Source: Eulemur rufifrons (Eukaryota > Chordata > Mammalia > Primates > Lemuridae). Taken from it: a stretch of DNA of 64,000 bases. A program made the position numbers and the translations under genes. Positions 37,415 through 50,174 of the stretch are shown piece by piece. The stretch lies in the NCBI RefSeq assembly GCF_041146395.1, contig NC_090999.1:73103001-73167000 (forward strand), given 5' to 3'. Each line of letters opens with the position of its first letter. Within the stretch, counting starts at the first letter, position 1. The notes below the pieces were generated by a model. That model was not told where the DNA came from and searched no databases. It worked only from the letters and a program-made list of their open reading frames with translations.

Positions 37415-38676
37415 TTTTGTTCTGAAGTAACTAGAGTAGTTTTTCTTAGATTGTAGCCTGTTAGTTTAGCATTGTCTAAGTGCCCACTTGAATGCTAGAT
37501 GATAATAAATAAAATTATATAAATAGGTTAAAAATGCCATGAGTTCTGCAAAGATCTCTAAATGACAAGGGCATTATCTCAAAAGTAAATAAGAGAGAAT
37601 TCTTTTACTCATTTCCTTGCATTTCAAGCAATTAAGAACAATGGAAAACTACTAAGATTTTCAAAACTTTCCAAGAACACAAAATGATTTTTGAAACAAG
37701 GTAATTTTTAAGTATTTTATATTGAAGTAAAAAACTTGGAAGGAGACAAAGTGATGAAGGGAATGTTATCAAAATCAAAGTCGGGAGTAAAGAATAAACA
37801 ATCCAATAGGGGCACAATTTCTTTTACATTATACTTAAAATATTTGGGCACAAAATTAAGTTTTCCCCCTTACTTAATTTTCTGTCTTTTGAACCCTCAC
37901 CTCATGCTACCTAGGACAATTAAGCTGGCAGAAAGAAACTCTGCTTCATGTCTGAAAGAAGAGTTGAGGAGTTCATGATTTTAAAAACTGGTCAGGATAT
38001 TCAGGTGTCTTATATACTTTAAATCGGGAGGACCATGACAGATCTACAGAAGTTATGAGCACAGGAATGGAAGTATCAAGGCCTAGAGTTTGAAATGTAA
38101 TATAATCTAATGTTTATTGAATGAGCAAACCAAAAATGAACTGACCCATTAGTGAATATGGTCTCTCAAAATGCAACTCAGATCTAGTTATATTTTTACC
38201 TTTACGTGAATGTTTTATGTTTACAAATAAATGAAAATTAAGACATCTATCTATTTGGAATCATAGCAAAATGTGATAGGTATGACACCTTTCTTTCTTC
38301 CAAAAGCAAGGCAGACATCGTTTATTGATGATGATGTTTTGAGCTTGACAGCCTCAGAATCCATTCCCAATTCAATACTTTAACAAAATGACCACAAGTT
38401 GAATGAATGTAGAAAGAAATTAAAACCCAATATCTATCCATTCTAAGGAAAAATTCCTTGTTTTTACCTTTAAGAAAAAGGAGCTATATCAATATTGCAT
38501 ACTCATGGTCACACTACAAATTGTCCAGAAAGCTGGGTCCAGAATGGAACTAAATTTAATGTTACATAAATATTTAGGATAATTCATAAATTCTTTCTTA
38601 TACATAAATTCTCTGTGCTTAGATATTTGACACTTTTTTGGGACAATCAATGAGTATAAAATGAAATATAGAAGAA
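37415..38676. other. AT-rich DNA, nothing recognised
   Basis: No gene. An 80-codon frame at 37.74-37.98 kb has no recognisable feature. Confidence 0.55.
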
Positions 38677-38700
38677 AATATTTTGATATATCAAAATATT
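38677..38700. repeat. 24-bp perfect palindrome
   Basis: AATATTTTGATA followed at once by its exact reverse complement TATCAAAATATT. Confidence 0.97.
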
Positions 38701-38765
38701 GGTACCAGCATTAACTTCAGTTTCTCTCTTTGTTTTCTCTCACACTCTTTGACTCTGAATATATT

Positions 38766-38781
38766 TGTGTGTGTGTGTGCT

Positions 38782-38820
<39 letters not shown>

Positions 38821-38832
38821 CAGAAAGAGAGA
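38766..38832. repeat. Compound (TG)n(GA)n microsatellite
   Basis: About 29 bases of TG repeats with one CT interruption run straight into about 30 bases of GA repeats, then a degenerate AGAAAGAGAGA end. One strand is nearly all purine in the second half. Confidence 0.96.
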
Positions 38833-38977
38833 TACTGAAATTCAAGTAATTCTCCATATCATGTTATAGAATGTTAAACAAAATTTTAACAGTTACTATA
38901 CGATATCTTACTGAAGGGAAAATTTAGCGCACATTTTTACATTTTGAAGTTCTTTAGACAGATGTATAAGGCAACAA

Positions 38978-39012
38978 AGAATGTCTACATTTAGAATGTA
39001 GACATTCTAAAT
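38978..39012. repeat. Two overlapping hairpins
   Basis: AGAATGTCTACAT (38978-38990) pairs perfectly with ATGTAGACATTCT (38996-39008). A second, mutually exclusive pairing uses ATTTAGAATGT (38989-38999) and ACATTCTAAAT (39002-39012). Only one fold can form at a time. Confidence 0.93.
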
Positions 39013-42000
39013 ACTTTTGTAATTATCCAACAATGTATTTGCTTTTATCAGAAAAGATGTTGAAAATATTTTAATGAATACACAGGTCAATGAGAGATCT
39101 TTATTTTGTACTAAGATCACCCATCTTTAGAATTAACATTGTATATTACTTCACATGGTGAGTTGGGGAGGGATGGACAGTAATAGATTTAGGAGAAAGA
39201 CCTCATTCTAAATCAGGCTAAGTTATTTGATGTTATCTATAGCTTTTGATATATCTGAACTTTGTTTTCCCTGCTGTTAAATGAGAAGATTGGCTTTGTT
39301 GATACTGAAGATATTTCTAAGCCTATATTACATCAATTATAAACTTACAACATGTCTAAAATCTAACTGCATTTGTTATAATAGTCACTATAGAAAGCAA
39401 TATTTTAGGTGAAGTAAATAATTTTAAAAATGTACATTTCATCTATAATATTTCTAATATGATGTATAAATTATCATCTTTTTATATCTGAACCCTTTAT
39501 CCTTTAAATTATAAAACATGTTAATCCATCTATCAAAGTAAGCTTAAAAATACAAAGAAAAGATTCATTAAAATCATTATTCCATTAAATATCAGCAGGG
39601 AATCAAGTATTGAATGTGGCTAAAGCATTTCTCCCCTGACATGACACAGTCTGGATTATGCATTGTGGAAGAAAGTGTATAGGAGACATGTTCACCACAG
39701 TGGAACAGGAAAGTCTGACTAAGGACAGTGGAGTGGAAAATAAAGGGCAGAGGAGTGTGGTGGACCAGACAAAATGACAAAGACTTTGGTAGATTATTAA
39801 ATAAAGGCATTAAAAAATAGAAAGTAAGAAGTAGATTTTAATTCCTTACTTTAAAAATAATCAATAGGAAATAATTGAACAATATTAGTATTTTAATGTC
39901 ATAAGAAATTTTTCATAGAGTTGTATATACTTTACAAGACATATATTTTGAAGATATGGCTAATGTTTCCCATATCTTCGCCATACTAAAATGTTAGAAA
40001 AATACCTTCTGGCAACCTCTTAGTGCAAATAACTTGACCAAATGGCCTGGGGAAAAATATATCAATTTCTGATTTCATTATTCTTCACATATTATTCTTA
40101 ATTTCCTTCTGCAAATCAATATCTTATTTTGATTCATTAGATCTATGTCAGCATGTGAACATGTAATTATATTATTATGCTTCAAGATTGAAAAACGAGA
40201 TTCTGCTGAATTTCTTAAGTGTGCTTGATTATTCCTCTAATCTGAATTTGGGAACTATTTGAAATTAATGGTGGGTAAAAATTAAGAGAGGGTTCTAATG
40301 TTAGTCCAGGAAAATTTTGAGGACATACAATGGAAATAATAGGCAATGAACAAAAGGTTTTACAGAAGGCAGTCTTTCTTTTAGAAAAGAGGACTTTTTT
40401 CCCCATTAACTTTATACTTTTAGGCTCAGAAATGACTTGTGAGAAGATTTAACTGCAGGGCAGGAGGGTCATATTTTCTATTATCTTGAGTTTCATGATA
40501 ACCAATGAATTAGGAAACCTAGGCCTATGGATGCAAGAAGAGCAGTATCATTGAAAATATTGATTCTCTCCCCACTAAATAATTTTAGATATTTAGTGAT
40601 ATAAGAATGATGAGATTTTATTAATGATTTATCATCTGAATAAATTTCAAATGCAGTGCTTCCTCTCACATGTTTTATCTCATGAGTAATAGATCCATTA
40701 CACTGGTCAAAATCCACATTTGTAATCAAAGTGACCACATTTCAGATCACTCACATCACCATGACATTAAAGCATAATTATTTCTAAGATTTGGGGAAAC
40801 TACACTTAGATTAATTATATTTTTTCTTCCCAATGTGACTTTATTGTACAACAAAGATATAGATTATAGAAGTGATCACAGCAATATTGGCATTGCAGCT
40901 AAGAAAAAAGTAGATATCCTAAGCATAAAATCAGAAAGTAAACAATATATTAATAATATTTTTGAAGACAAAAAATAATTGTATAAGAAAACAGTACCCT
41001 GAATATTAAATTGGACCTAATATTTTGTAACTAACTAAAATTTTTTTACACCACACCTAATATCTCTGTACAAAATGAAGTGCAACATATCACCTTATCT
41101 TAAAAGTCCTTCTAGTAATATTTAAATCTTATAGTGTGAAAATAACAATCCAAACCACTGCTAAACAAAATATTTGTTATACCAAAATGCATTTATTTAC
41201 TAGTTTTTCACTCTACATTTTGAAACAATAAACATAATAATTGAGTACTCATATAAAATCTACTCTTGAAGTAGATTTTCTATTTTACTTCCTTTTTAAA
41301 TTATGGACTACATTCTGTTTAAATTGGGAAGAGATTGATCCTCCTAAGATGTATGCACAAATATTCATATTACAAGGTCAGATGATTTTGTTCTCTTTAT
41401 CTTTCTAAGATTTTCTCTATCAAAGTTGTCAACAAACATCACAATTAAGTTCAGAAGTAACAATGAATATCCTAAACTTTTAACATATTTCACTAGCTAA
41501 GTTATGTCCTGAATACACAGTTTACCCCCAGCTTAGAATGTTTTAAAATAACAATTGGATCAATTTATTTTCTTCTTGAATGTTTAACAGATATACTTGT
41601 TAAAATAATATATCGTTAATATGATTATGATTCAGGAAGGGGGTAGTAAACATTTGAATTCTTATTATAATGCAGTGAAGGGTAAGATGTTCTCAAACAG
41701 TTTTAAGAAAAACGTAATCATAAAAGTTACATCCTTGAACTTGTGTGATGTGTTTACTGTGTGTGTTTGCATTAATGTCTTTTGTTTTTCGTACGTGTGG
41801 TTTAGTAGTACTAATTTTTTCAATATTTTGTACTATGTGTCTAAGAAACATAGAGATTACAAGAACTGACTAATGAGTAAGGACCTTATTTTCTCTTTAT
41901 TGTTCCCTCTACCACAAAACATTGCACATAGTATATATAGTATAACACTCTACAGGTATTGTAGACACTCCTACAAAAAGAAAAACAGAAGAAAATAATT

Positions 42001-43469
42001 TTGGTTTTTACTGAAATCAACAATTTTTCTCTTACTGGTTTACAAATTGTTAAGTCTTTATTGAATTATTCCAAAGGCTTAATGGTAATTGTGATGGGAA
42101 ATGATATGTTTACATCATATTTTTTTTCTTTTCATTTGAATTTTCAGATAATTTTTCTAATTAGGTCATTTATCATTTCATGATTTGCCTAATAATGGAA
42201 TTACATTTTTGTTTACCTGTATAATTTTCAAATGGATCAAGTCCAAGTTGGATAATTTGATAAATAATTTATTGGAACTTTTTTTTCTTCACAGCTGTAC
42301 AGGTTTTTCATTATGGAGTCTGACTTGGCCTCTTCAAACCTGAGTGATCCATCTCTAATTAATTTTGTTAGTGTTGCATATTTTCATGTATGCCACCTAA
42401 TAATTCATCCAGCATCTACGTGTTTTCCTATTCCCTTCCCTGCCTCACCACCAAAGAAACTACTTTTCAGATGGAAGCACACTTTGTTAATACTTTATTT
42501 TTGCCAGGGCATACGGGAGAGTTATTAGTACATGGTGTATACCTTCATAAAATTCTTATTTAATTTCTTTGATGTTACATAGTTTGGAACCCACAATCTA
42601 GTCATCTAGTAAACATAAATAAAAAAAAAAAACTATAGTGGTACAAATTAGCTTAAGTGATTCAAGGACTAAATACAATCATATGAGAAATGAGAAACTT
42701 ATTTCCATCCCAAGAGTTACATGTATAATTAAAAATAAAAACATGGCCAATGTTTGCTCTTTGCTAATTGGGTTAATGATGTTAGTTTATATTGAATCAT
42801 GAATGTACATTTTAAAGAGACTTACCAGAAGCCTGTTTATTCTATTTTTGTTCTCTAAAAAATTGTAAAATTAGCCTGTGGTAGGTTATTATATGCAATG
42901 AGTTTGGCCAGTGCAAACATTAATAGTCACTAAAATAAAATAGTCTGTAGTTCATTGTGCATAGCTGCTCCTACTCAGTCTAGAAATGAGAGAAACACAA
43001 AAGTATAAATTCATCAAATACCTTACATTTGGATTCACTGATACAAGTTTGTTAAAAATACTCTGAATCCATTCCCCCAATCTCATCGTGGTACCTTCCT
43101 CTTACACATCGGGATGATTACATTATGCGGACGGAATGACAAATGCTAAATTGCTAGACACAGGGCAATCAGGCAATCAGAGAGATTTACTAAGGCATCT
43201 TTCATTCTGTCTTCTGCCCAAATCTCCATCTTCATATATCAATTTTGGACTATTCCTTTAATTTTTCCTTCTGATGCTTACAACCATAGGTTTAAATACT
43301 GTTTATACCGATGAGTGACACTGACAGTATTCAACAATTTGTACTTTACAAGTAACGATCAATTAGAAAAAAAAATGCCTGTGCTGCCATTATGTTCTGA
43401 CTGAATATCATTTTAACATTTACTACATTTTTTTATATATCAACTTTTAAAATACTGAGTAGGTGTTAT
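39013..43469. other. AT-rich DNA with no recognised gene
   Basis: The longest stretch in the window where I see neither gene nor confident repeat. Open frames of up to 82 codons lack recognisable domains. It could include unrecognised old repeats. Confidence 0.5.
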
Positions 43470-45185
43470 GTTAGCAAGACAGTAGAATAGGAGCTTTCTA
43501 CCATCAACTCCCTTGCAGAAGCATCAATTTTGACAGCTACCCATAGATAAAAGTACATTTTGTGAGAGTCCAGGAGTCCAGTGGAGAAGTTTCAGCACAC
43601 TATTGGGAGAAAAAAAAATATGAGAACAGATTTATTGAAGAGGGTAAGAACAGTTTTGCTTTATTCACATCACCCCTTTCTCAAAGCAGCACAGCTCAGT
43701 GCCAAGAAAGACCTGATAAGTTTATGACTTTTCCCACAGGGAGAAGGGATGTATTAGCAGGTGACCATCCAGCTCCCTCAGCTATGTGGGGCTCTCCCCA
43801 GGAAGCCTACTGCTTTTTTATTGCACCCAGAATACTGAGGTGATTGGCATGGTTAAAGGTTTGGAGATGCTGGGAGCAGGCAAGAGAGGCCATGGGCCCT
43901 ACTAACCCCTCCACAGACTCCATTAGGAAGCTGCCTATGGCCTGTTTGAGATACTGCACCTGTGGACAACCCCCTCTGGCCAGTGGGTACCCCATACCCT
44001 CAGTGTGCCTCACTAACATCCACCCAGGCTGGCCCTCCCAGTGTGTCCACACAAACAGCAAGTGTAAGCATCTCATACAGAGAGATGGCTCGATTATTTG
44101 GGACTGAGAAAAGGCCTAGAAACTTGAGCATTTCAGGGCACTACACTAGCAAAAACCAATGGAAGGCTCTCAGCATGTGGCCTATCTTTGGTGGATCCAA
44201 AGAAAGCATAAAATCTTAAGAATTTCACCAGAAGGGAACAAGGGGTTTGGAGTGAACACATCTGTAAATAAGGTCTGAGAGAGCCTCGGAATCCTTAGCC
44301 AGACTGGTGAAGGCATTTTCTACTTTCCTCCTAAAGATGGTCAGTAAAGAATGGAGAAGGTGGTGACTACTTCTTCAGTTGTGAAGACAGCAACACAAGA
44401 TTCAAAGAGTACACACACATATACACACAAAGAAACATGACACCACCAAAGGAACACAAAAATATTCCAGTAAACTACGGGACATTTATACGTTGTTGGT
44501 GGGAAGTAAATTGACAGAACCATTATGGAAAACACTATGGAGTTTCTTCAAAAAATTAAAAATAGAACTACTATATGATTTAGCAATTCTGCTTCTTGGT
44601 TTATATCAAAAGGAAATAAAATCACTATCTCAGAGAGATATTTGCACTCCCATGTTCATAGCAGCATTATTTACAAGAGCCACAATATGGAAACAAGCTA
44701 AGAGTTTGTTGATAGATGAATGGAAAAGAAGACACTCCTGCATATTGCAACCGCATGGATGAACCTGGAAACAGAAAGACAAATATCCCATGATCTCATA
44801 TGTGGAATTTTAAAAATTCCAAATTCAAAAAAACAGAGAATAGAAGTGTGTTTAATATGGATCAGAGGAAGAAAAGATGAGGAGTTATTGGTCAAAGAGT
44901 ACAAGCTTTCATTTATCAAATAAATAAGTTCTGGAGATCTAGCATACGGCATGGCGATTGTAGTTAACGATAATGTGTACTTGAAATTTGCTAAAAGAGC
45001 AGATTCTAAGTATTCTCACAACAGAATTTTAGAAAGGTAACTATTTGAGATGATGGATATGTTAATTGTCTTGACTGTAGTAATCATATCACAATGGACA
45101 TGTATATCAAAACATGCCATATAACTTAAATATATAACTTTTTGTATGTTAATTATACTGCAATGAAGCCAAAAAAATTCAAAAC
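43470..45185 (+). mobile_element. Internally deleted L1: 5' UTR joined to 3' end
   Basis: The first kilobase follows an L1 5' UTR: AAGACAGTAGAATAGGAGCT, AAGCATCAATTTTGACAGC, TACCCATAGATAAAAGTAC, AGCAGCACAGCTCAGTGC, CCAGCTCCCTCAGCTATGTG, CCAGAATACTGAGGTGATTG, and finally ACACCACCAAAGGAACACAA. From about 44480 the sequence becomes the last part of ORF2 (TTGTTGGTGGGAAGTAAATT, AAAATAGAACTACTATATG, ATAGCAGCATTATTTACAAG) and then a 3' UTR ending near 45185. Most of ORF1 and ORF2, roughly 4-5 kb in an intact L1, is missing at the join. Subfamily is probably L1PB/L1MA age. The unusually GC-rich start of this element is why open frames cluster at 43.5-44.2 kb. Confidence 0.82.
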
Positions 45186-45845
45186 AATATTATGTGGACT
45201 TTTGATTTCTGGGGCAAGATTTGTAACATATGATAATGTATATCTTATATTTATCTAATCAAACACCTAACCTTATATTATGAATATATTATAAATTATT
45301 AACTTGATGTTTCAAGTTTTCATGCCAAATTTCAGTTGCTTTCAAAGTTGGCTGATATTCTTATTGTAAGATCTTTGCTTTTATAATACATTTTAACTTC
45401 CTTTTCTTTTCCTTGCTGACACTAGGAATATTGATCTTGTGTCTTTAATACTATTAAATATTCTAATTCATATTAACCTCTTAAGTTTTCTACAAATCTA
45501 TCATATTCAGATATATTCACCATACCACCATTTTTCTTAGATTCCATGCCTTTTTAGATTCTCAAATATTTATTTTACTTATTAAATGATTTAATGGAGA
45601 ATATATGAATCTTTGGTGTTTTGAAAATATTTTTATTCTGATTTCAGCTCTGGTATTTACTTAACAATTGACTGGTTACATATTCTTAACTTCAAAAACA
45701 TTTGCTTTAGAAATTTTAAAGCTCTACTCTATTTTCCTCCATACAAGTGTTGCTGATGAGAGGTTCGTGGTATTATTAATAGTTTCTCATCTTTTTTAAT
45801 TACTAAAAACTTATTCTCCCTAGAAACTTTTAAGAGACTTTATTT
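45186..45845. other. AT-rich DNA, possibly old reverse L1
   Basis: No gene. TTGCTGATGAGAGGTTCGTGG-type words near 45.75 kb faintly suggest a reverse-oriented L1M internal segment (confidence about 0.3). Confidence 0.45.
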
Positions 45846-46201
<356 letters not shown>

Positions 46202-46250
46202 TTAACTGTGGTGTCTAGAAATTCCCCAATGATTTTTCTAGATATCAGAC

Positions 46251-46281
46251 TGTGTGTGTGTGTGTGTGTATGTGTGTATGT
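46251..46281 (+). repeat. (TG)n microsatellite
   Basis: About 15 TG units with two TA interruptions. Confidence 0.93.
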
Positions 46282-47326
46282 TTAATAATTTGCCCAGTAT
46301 TCAAAAATACCTTTTTTCAATTTTTATATATGATAGTATATAAAAAATTAACCATCTTAATCATTTAAAGTTTATAGATCAATGATATTAAATACATTCA
46401 TGATTTACAAGAATAACCACAATCCATCTCCATAACTCTTTTCATCTTGTAGAATTGAAATTCTGTACCTATTGAACAGTAACTTCCCATTCTATTCTCT
46501 GTTTCTCTGATTTTGGCTACTGTACATACCTCATAAAAGTGGAATTATATAGCATTTATCTTTTTATAAGTGACATTTCACTTAGCATAATGTCCCCAAG
46601 TATTACCCATATTGTCACATACTGCAGAATTTTCTTCCTTTTTAAGGCTAATATTCCATTTTATGAATACACCACATTTTGCTTATTCATTCATCCATTC
46701 ATGTGCACTGGGTTATTTCCACATTTTCGCTATTGTTAATAATGCTGCTATGAACACAGGTGAATAAATATCTCTCTGTTTTCAATTATTTTGTGTTTAA
46801 ATCCACAAGTGGAATTGCTGGATTATATGGTAACTCTATTTTCAAATTTTTGAGTAACTTCCATACTGTTTTCCACAGAAGCTACACCCTACATTCTCAC
46901 TAACGCTGCACAAGGATTCAAATTTCTCTACATCCCACATCCTCTCTACTCACTAACACTTGTTATTTTGTATTTTGTTTTTGTTTTTGTTTGTTTTTTT
47001 ATCAGCCATCTTAATGGGCATGAAGTGGTACCTCAATGAAATTTTTATTTCCATTTCTCCAATGATTGGTGATGGTGTTAGCATCTTTTCATGTGTGTTT
47101 TGGTCATTTGTATGTTGGTCACTTCTATATCTTTTTTGGAGAAATTTTTATGTAAGTCTTTTACCCATTTTCAAATCAGTTGGAGTGTGTCATTGTTGTT
47201 ATTGAGTTGTAGGAATTCTTTATGTATTCTGGATATGAGTGACTTATTGGATATGTGATTTGCAAATATTTTCTCCCATTCTGTGGGCTGCATTTTTATT
47301 CAGTTGATAGTGTCTTTTGATGCACA

Positions 47327-47545
47327 TTAAAAAAATTTTGTGCTGTCAAGTTTGTTTATTTTTTCTTTTGTTGCTTGTGCCTTTAGTGTCATATTCAAGA
47401 AATCAATGACAGATCCAATGTCATCAGAAAGTATTTGCTGTATGTATTTTTCTAAAAATTGTATTCTTTTACATCTTATATTTAGGTCTTCAGTCCATTT
47501 TGAGTTAAAATTTGTATATGGTGCCAGGGAGGGATCCAATTTCAT
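47327..47545 (-). pseudogene. L1M ORF2 C-terminal fragment
   Basis: A 72-codon open stretch reads a piece of ORF2 downstream of the reverse transcriptase: SLAPYTNFNSKWTEDLNI, FLEKYIQQILSDDIGS and LKAQATKEKINKLDSTKFF. It corresponds to the same protein region as the 92-codon frame at 17.5-17.8 kb but is much more diverged. Flanking DNA continues the homology in other frames, so this is a decayed coding region. Confidence 0.8.
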
Positions 47546-48377
47546 TCTTTTCCATGTGGATAGCCAGTGTTCTCACTATTATTTGTTGAGAGACTATCTT
47601 TTCCGCTTTGAATTGTCTTGGCAGCCTTGTCAAAAATCATTTGAACATATATGCAAGGGTTGATTTCTGGGCTGTCTATTCTATTCCATTGGGTTATATG
47701 TCTGTCTTTATACCAGTATCATACTAATTTGATTATTGTAGCGTTTTAGAAGTATTAAAATCAAAAAGTGTGAGTCATCCAGGTTTGTTCTTCTTTTTGA
47801 AAGTTGTTTTAATTATTCAGGGTTCCTTGAGATTCCATATGAGTTTTATGATGAGTTTTCCTAACTCTTCAAAATTCACTGCAAGTTAGTTAGGGATTGC
47901 GTTGAACTGTAGATTTCTTTGGATAGAATGGACATTTTAACAATGTTAAGTTTTGCAATACATGAATATGCAATGTGTTTCCATTTATTTATATTTCCAA
48001 TTCTATTAGCAATATTTTATAGTTTTCATAGTAAAAATATTTTGCTTCTTTGGTTAAGTTAATTTCTAAGTATTTTGTTCTTTTTGATACTATTGTAAAT
48101 TGAGTTGTTTCATATTTCCCTTTTCATATTTTTTATTATAAGTGTATGGAAATGTAACTGATTAATGCATGTTGATTTTGCATTCTTCTATACCTCTGAG
48201 TTCATTTATTAGTTCTAACGGTTTTGTGTGTGTTTTAGAGGGGAAATCTGTAGGGTTTTCTACAAATATGATCATATTGTCTGCAAATGGAGAAAATTTT
48301 ACTTTTCCTCTCTAATTTGAAAACTTTTTATTTCACTTTTGTTTATTTTTGCCTTATTACTCTAACTAGGACACCCA

Positions 48378-50174
48378 ATGGCATACCTCAGGGATATAGC
48401 AGCTTGGTTTCAGACCACCACAATAAAGTGAATATTGAAATAAAGTGAGTAATGCAAATTTTGGAGTTTCCCAGTGCATATAAAAGTAATGTATACACTA
48501 GACTGTTGTCTATTAAGTGGACCATAGCATTATGTCTAAAAACAATGCACATATCTTAATTTTAAAATAATTTATTGGTAAAAATGCTAGCAATCACCTG
48601 AGCCTTCAGCAAGTTGTAATCTTTTTATAGGTGGAGAATCTTGCCTTGATGTTGATGACCAGTGACTAATCAGTGTGGTTGTTGTTGAAGTTTGGGTTGG
48701 CTGTGGAATTTTCTTACAATGAGGCAGCAATGAAATTGTCACATCAATTGACTCTTCTTTCACAAACTATTTCTTCTTAATATGCAGTGCTGTTTGATAG
48801 CAGTTTACCCACAGTAGAACCTCTTTCAAAATTGGAGTAAACACTCTCAAACTCTGCTGCTGCTTTATCAACTAAGTTTATGTATTAATATTATTGTAAA
48901 TCTCTTGTCATTTCAATAATGTTCATAATATCTTCACTAGGAGTAGATTCCATATAAAGAAACCATTTTGCTCATCTGTAAGAAGCAACTCCTTATTCAT
49001 TCAAGTTTTATCATGAGATTGCAGCAATTTAGTCACCTGTTTAGGCTCCACTTCTAATTCTAGTTCTGTTGCTATTTATACCACATCTGCAGTTATTTCC
49101 TCGACTAAAGTTTTGAAGCCCTGGAGTTATCCATGAGGATTCACAGAAACTTCTTCCAATCTCCTGTTAATGTTAATATTTTGACCTCTTTCCATGAATT
49201 ATGAATGCTCTTACTGGCATCTAGAATGGTGAATATTTTTCAGAGGTTTTCAATTTACTTTGCCCAGATCTATCATAAGAATCACTATGTATGCACCCAT
49301 AACATTCCAAATGTATTTCTTAAATAATGAAAATTGAAAGTCAAAATCATCCATGAGCTGCAGAATGGACGTTGTGTTAGCAGGCATGAGAACATTAATC
49401 TTCTTGTACATCTCCAGCAGAGCTGATGGGTGACCAGGGACATTGTCAAGGAGCAGTAATATTTTGAAAGGAATCTTTCTTTCTGAAAAAAAGGTATAAA
49501 AATTGAACTTAAAATATTCAGTAAACTATGCCGTAAACAGGTGTGCTGTCATCCAGGCTTTGTTCTTTCACTTATAGAGCACAGACAGAGCTGATTTAGT
49601 GCAATTCCTAAGGGCCCTACAATTTTCCAAATGGTAATCAGTATTGGTCTTGACTTAAAGTCACCAACTACATTAGCCCCTGACAAGACATTCAGCCTGT
49701 CCTTTGAAGATGTGAAGACTCTCTGACTATGAAAGTCCTAGATAGCATCTTCTAGGACTGTCATCTACGTTGAAAATTTGTTGTTTAGTGTAGCCACCTT
49801 CATCAGTGATCTTAGCTAGATCTTCTGGATAACTTGCTGCAGCTTCTACATCAGCACTTGCTGTTTCACCATACACTTTTATATTATGGAGATGCTTTCT
49901 CTTCACCAACTTCGTGAACCAACCTCTACTAGCTCCAAACTTTTCTTCTTCAGTTCCTTCACCTTTCTCAGTCTTCATAAAATTAAAGAAAGTTTGGGCC
50001 TTGCTCTGGATTAGGCTCTGGATGTGACATAGAGATGCAAACTGCCACAAGCTGTTGGAAAAATAATTACTGACAGGCTTGCTCAATGCAGAGTTGCTAC
50101 AAACATTCACTGTGTAAAAAGTGCAATATCTGTGAAGCATAATAAAGTGAAGCACAATAAAAGGAGCTATGCTT
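48378..50174 (-). mobile_element. Tigger1 DNA transposon, internally deleted
   Basis: A pogo/Tc1-mariner-class element. The left terminus has TGGCATACCTCAGGGATATA; the right terminus reads CACAATAAAAGGAGCTATGC, the inverted counterpart of CATACCTC...TTATTG. Between them lie AGTAGAACCTCTTTCAAAAT, CATCCAGGCTTTGTTC and TGTTGTTTAGTGTAGCCACC, all known from Tigger1 read in reverse. It is about 1.8 kb against about 2.4 kb for the full family. Near 50024 the coding region jumps from GGATTAGGCTCTGG directly to ATGTGACATAGAG of the 5' untranslated end, which removes the transposase N-terminus. TA follows the right end; the left flank is CA, a decayed TA target. It is inserted in the older L1M. Confidence 0.93.
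48595..50023 (-). pseudogene. Tigger1 transposase remnant
   Basis: The best open stretch (minus, ending at 49727) reads [13 protein letters not shown], then [20 protein letters not shown], then [18 protein letters not shown], then [12 protein letters not shown]. That is the CENP-B-like DNA-binding part and the start of the DDE catalytic domain. After the first catalytic aspartate (in FNVD) the conserved ETAFYW-type segment is lost by a small deletion and the frame fails. The rest of the DDE domain and the C-terminus can be followed only as broken DNA homology. The N-terminal helix-turn-helix is deleted, and the open frame starts inside the terminal repeat, so the first 40 or so residues are not transposase. 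Non-functional. Confidence 0.88.

Noticed and set aside
39592..39810. 72-codon minus-strand frame as a small gene
   Set aside because: No signal peptide logic, domain or neighbouring promoter evidence; length is within what AT-rich DNA gives by chance.
43562..44219. Cluster of overlapping 85-93-codon open frames on both strands
   Set aside because: They coincide with the GC-rich L1 5' UTR, where stop codons are rarer. No conserved protein feature was seen.
47340..47663. 107-codon plus-strand frame
   Set aside because: It is the antisense shadow of a minus-strand L1 ORF2 fragment.
49727..50155. 142-codon frame as a possible domesticated transposase gene
   Set aside because: It starts inside the transposon terminal repeat, lacks the N-terminal helix-turn-helix, and breaks just after the first catalytic residue. 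It is a decayed copy.
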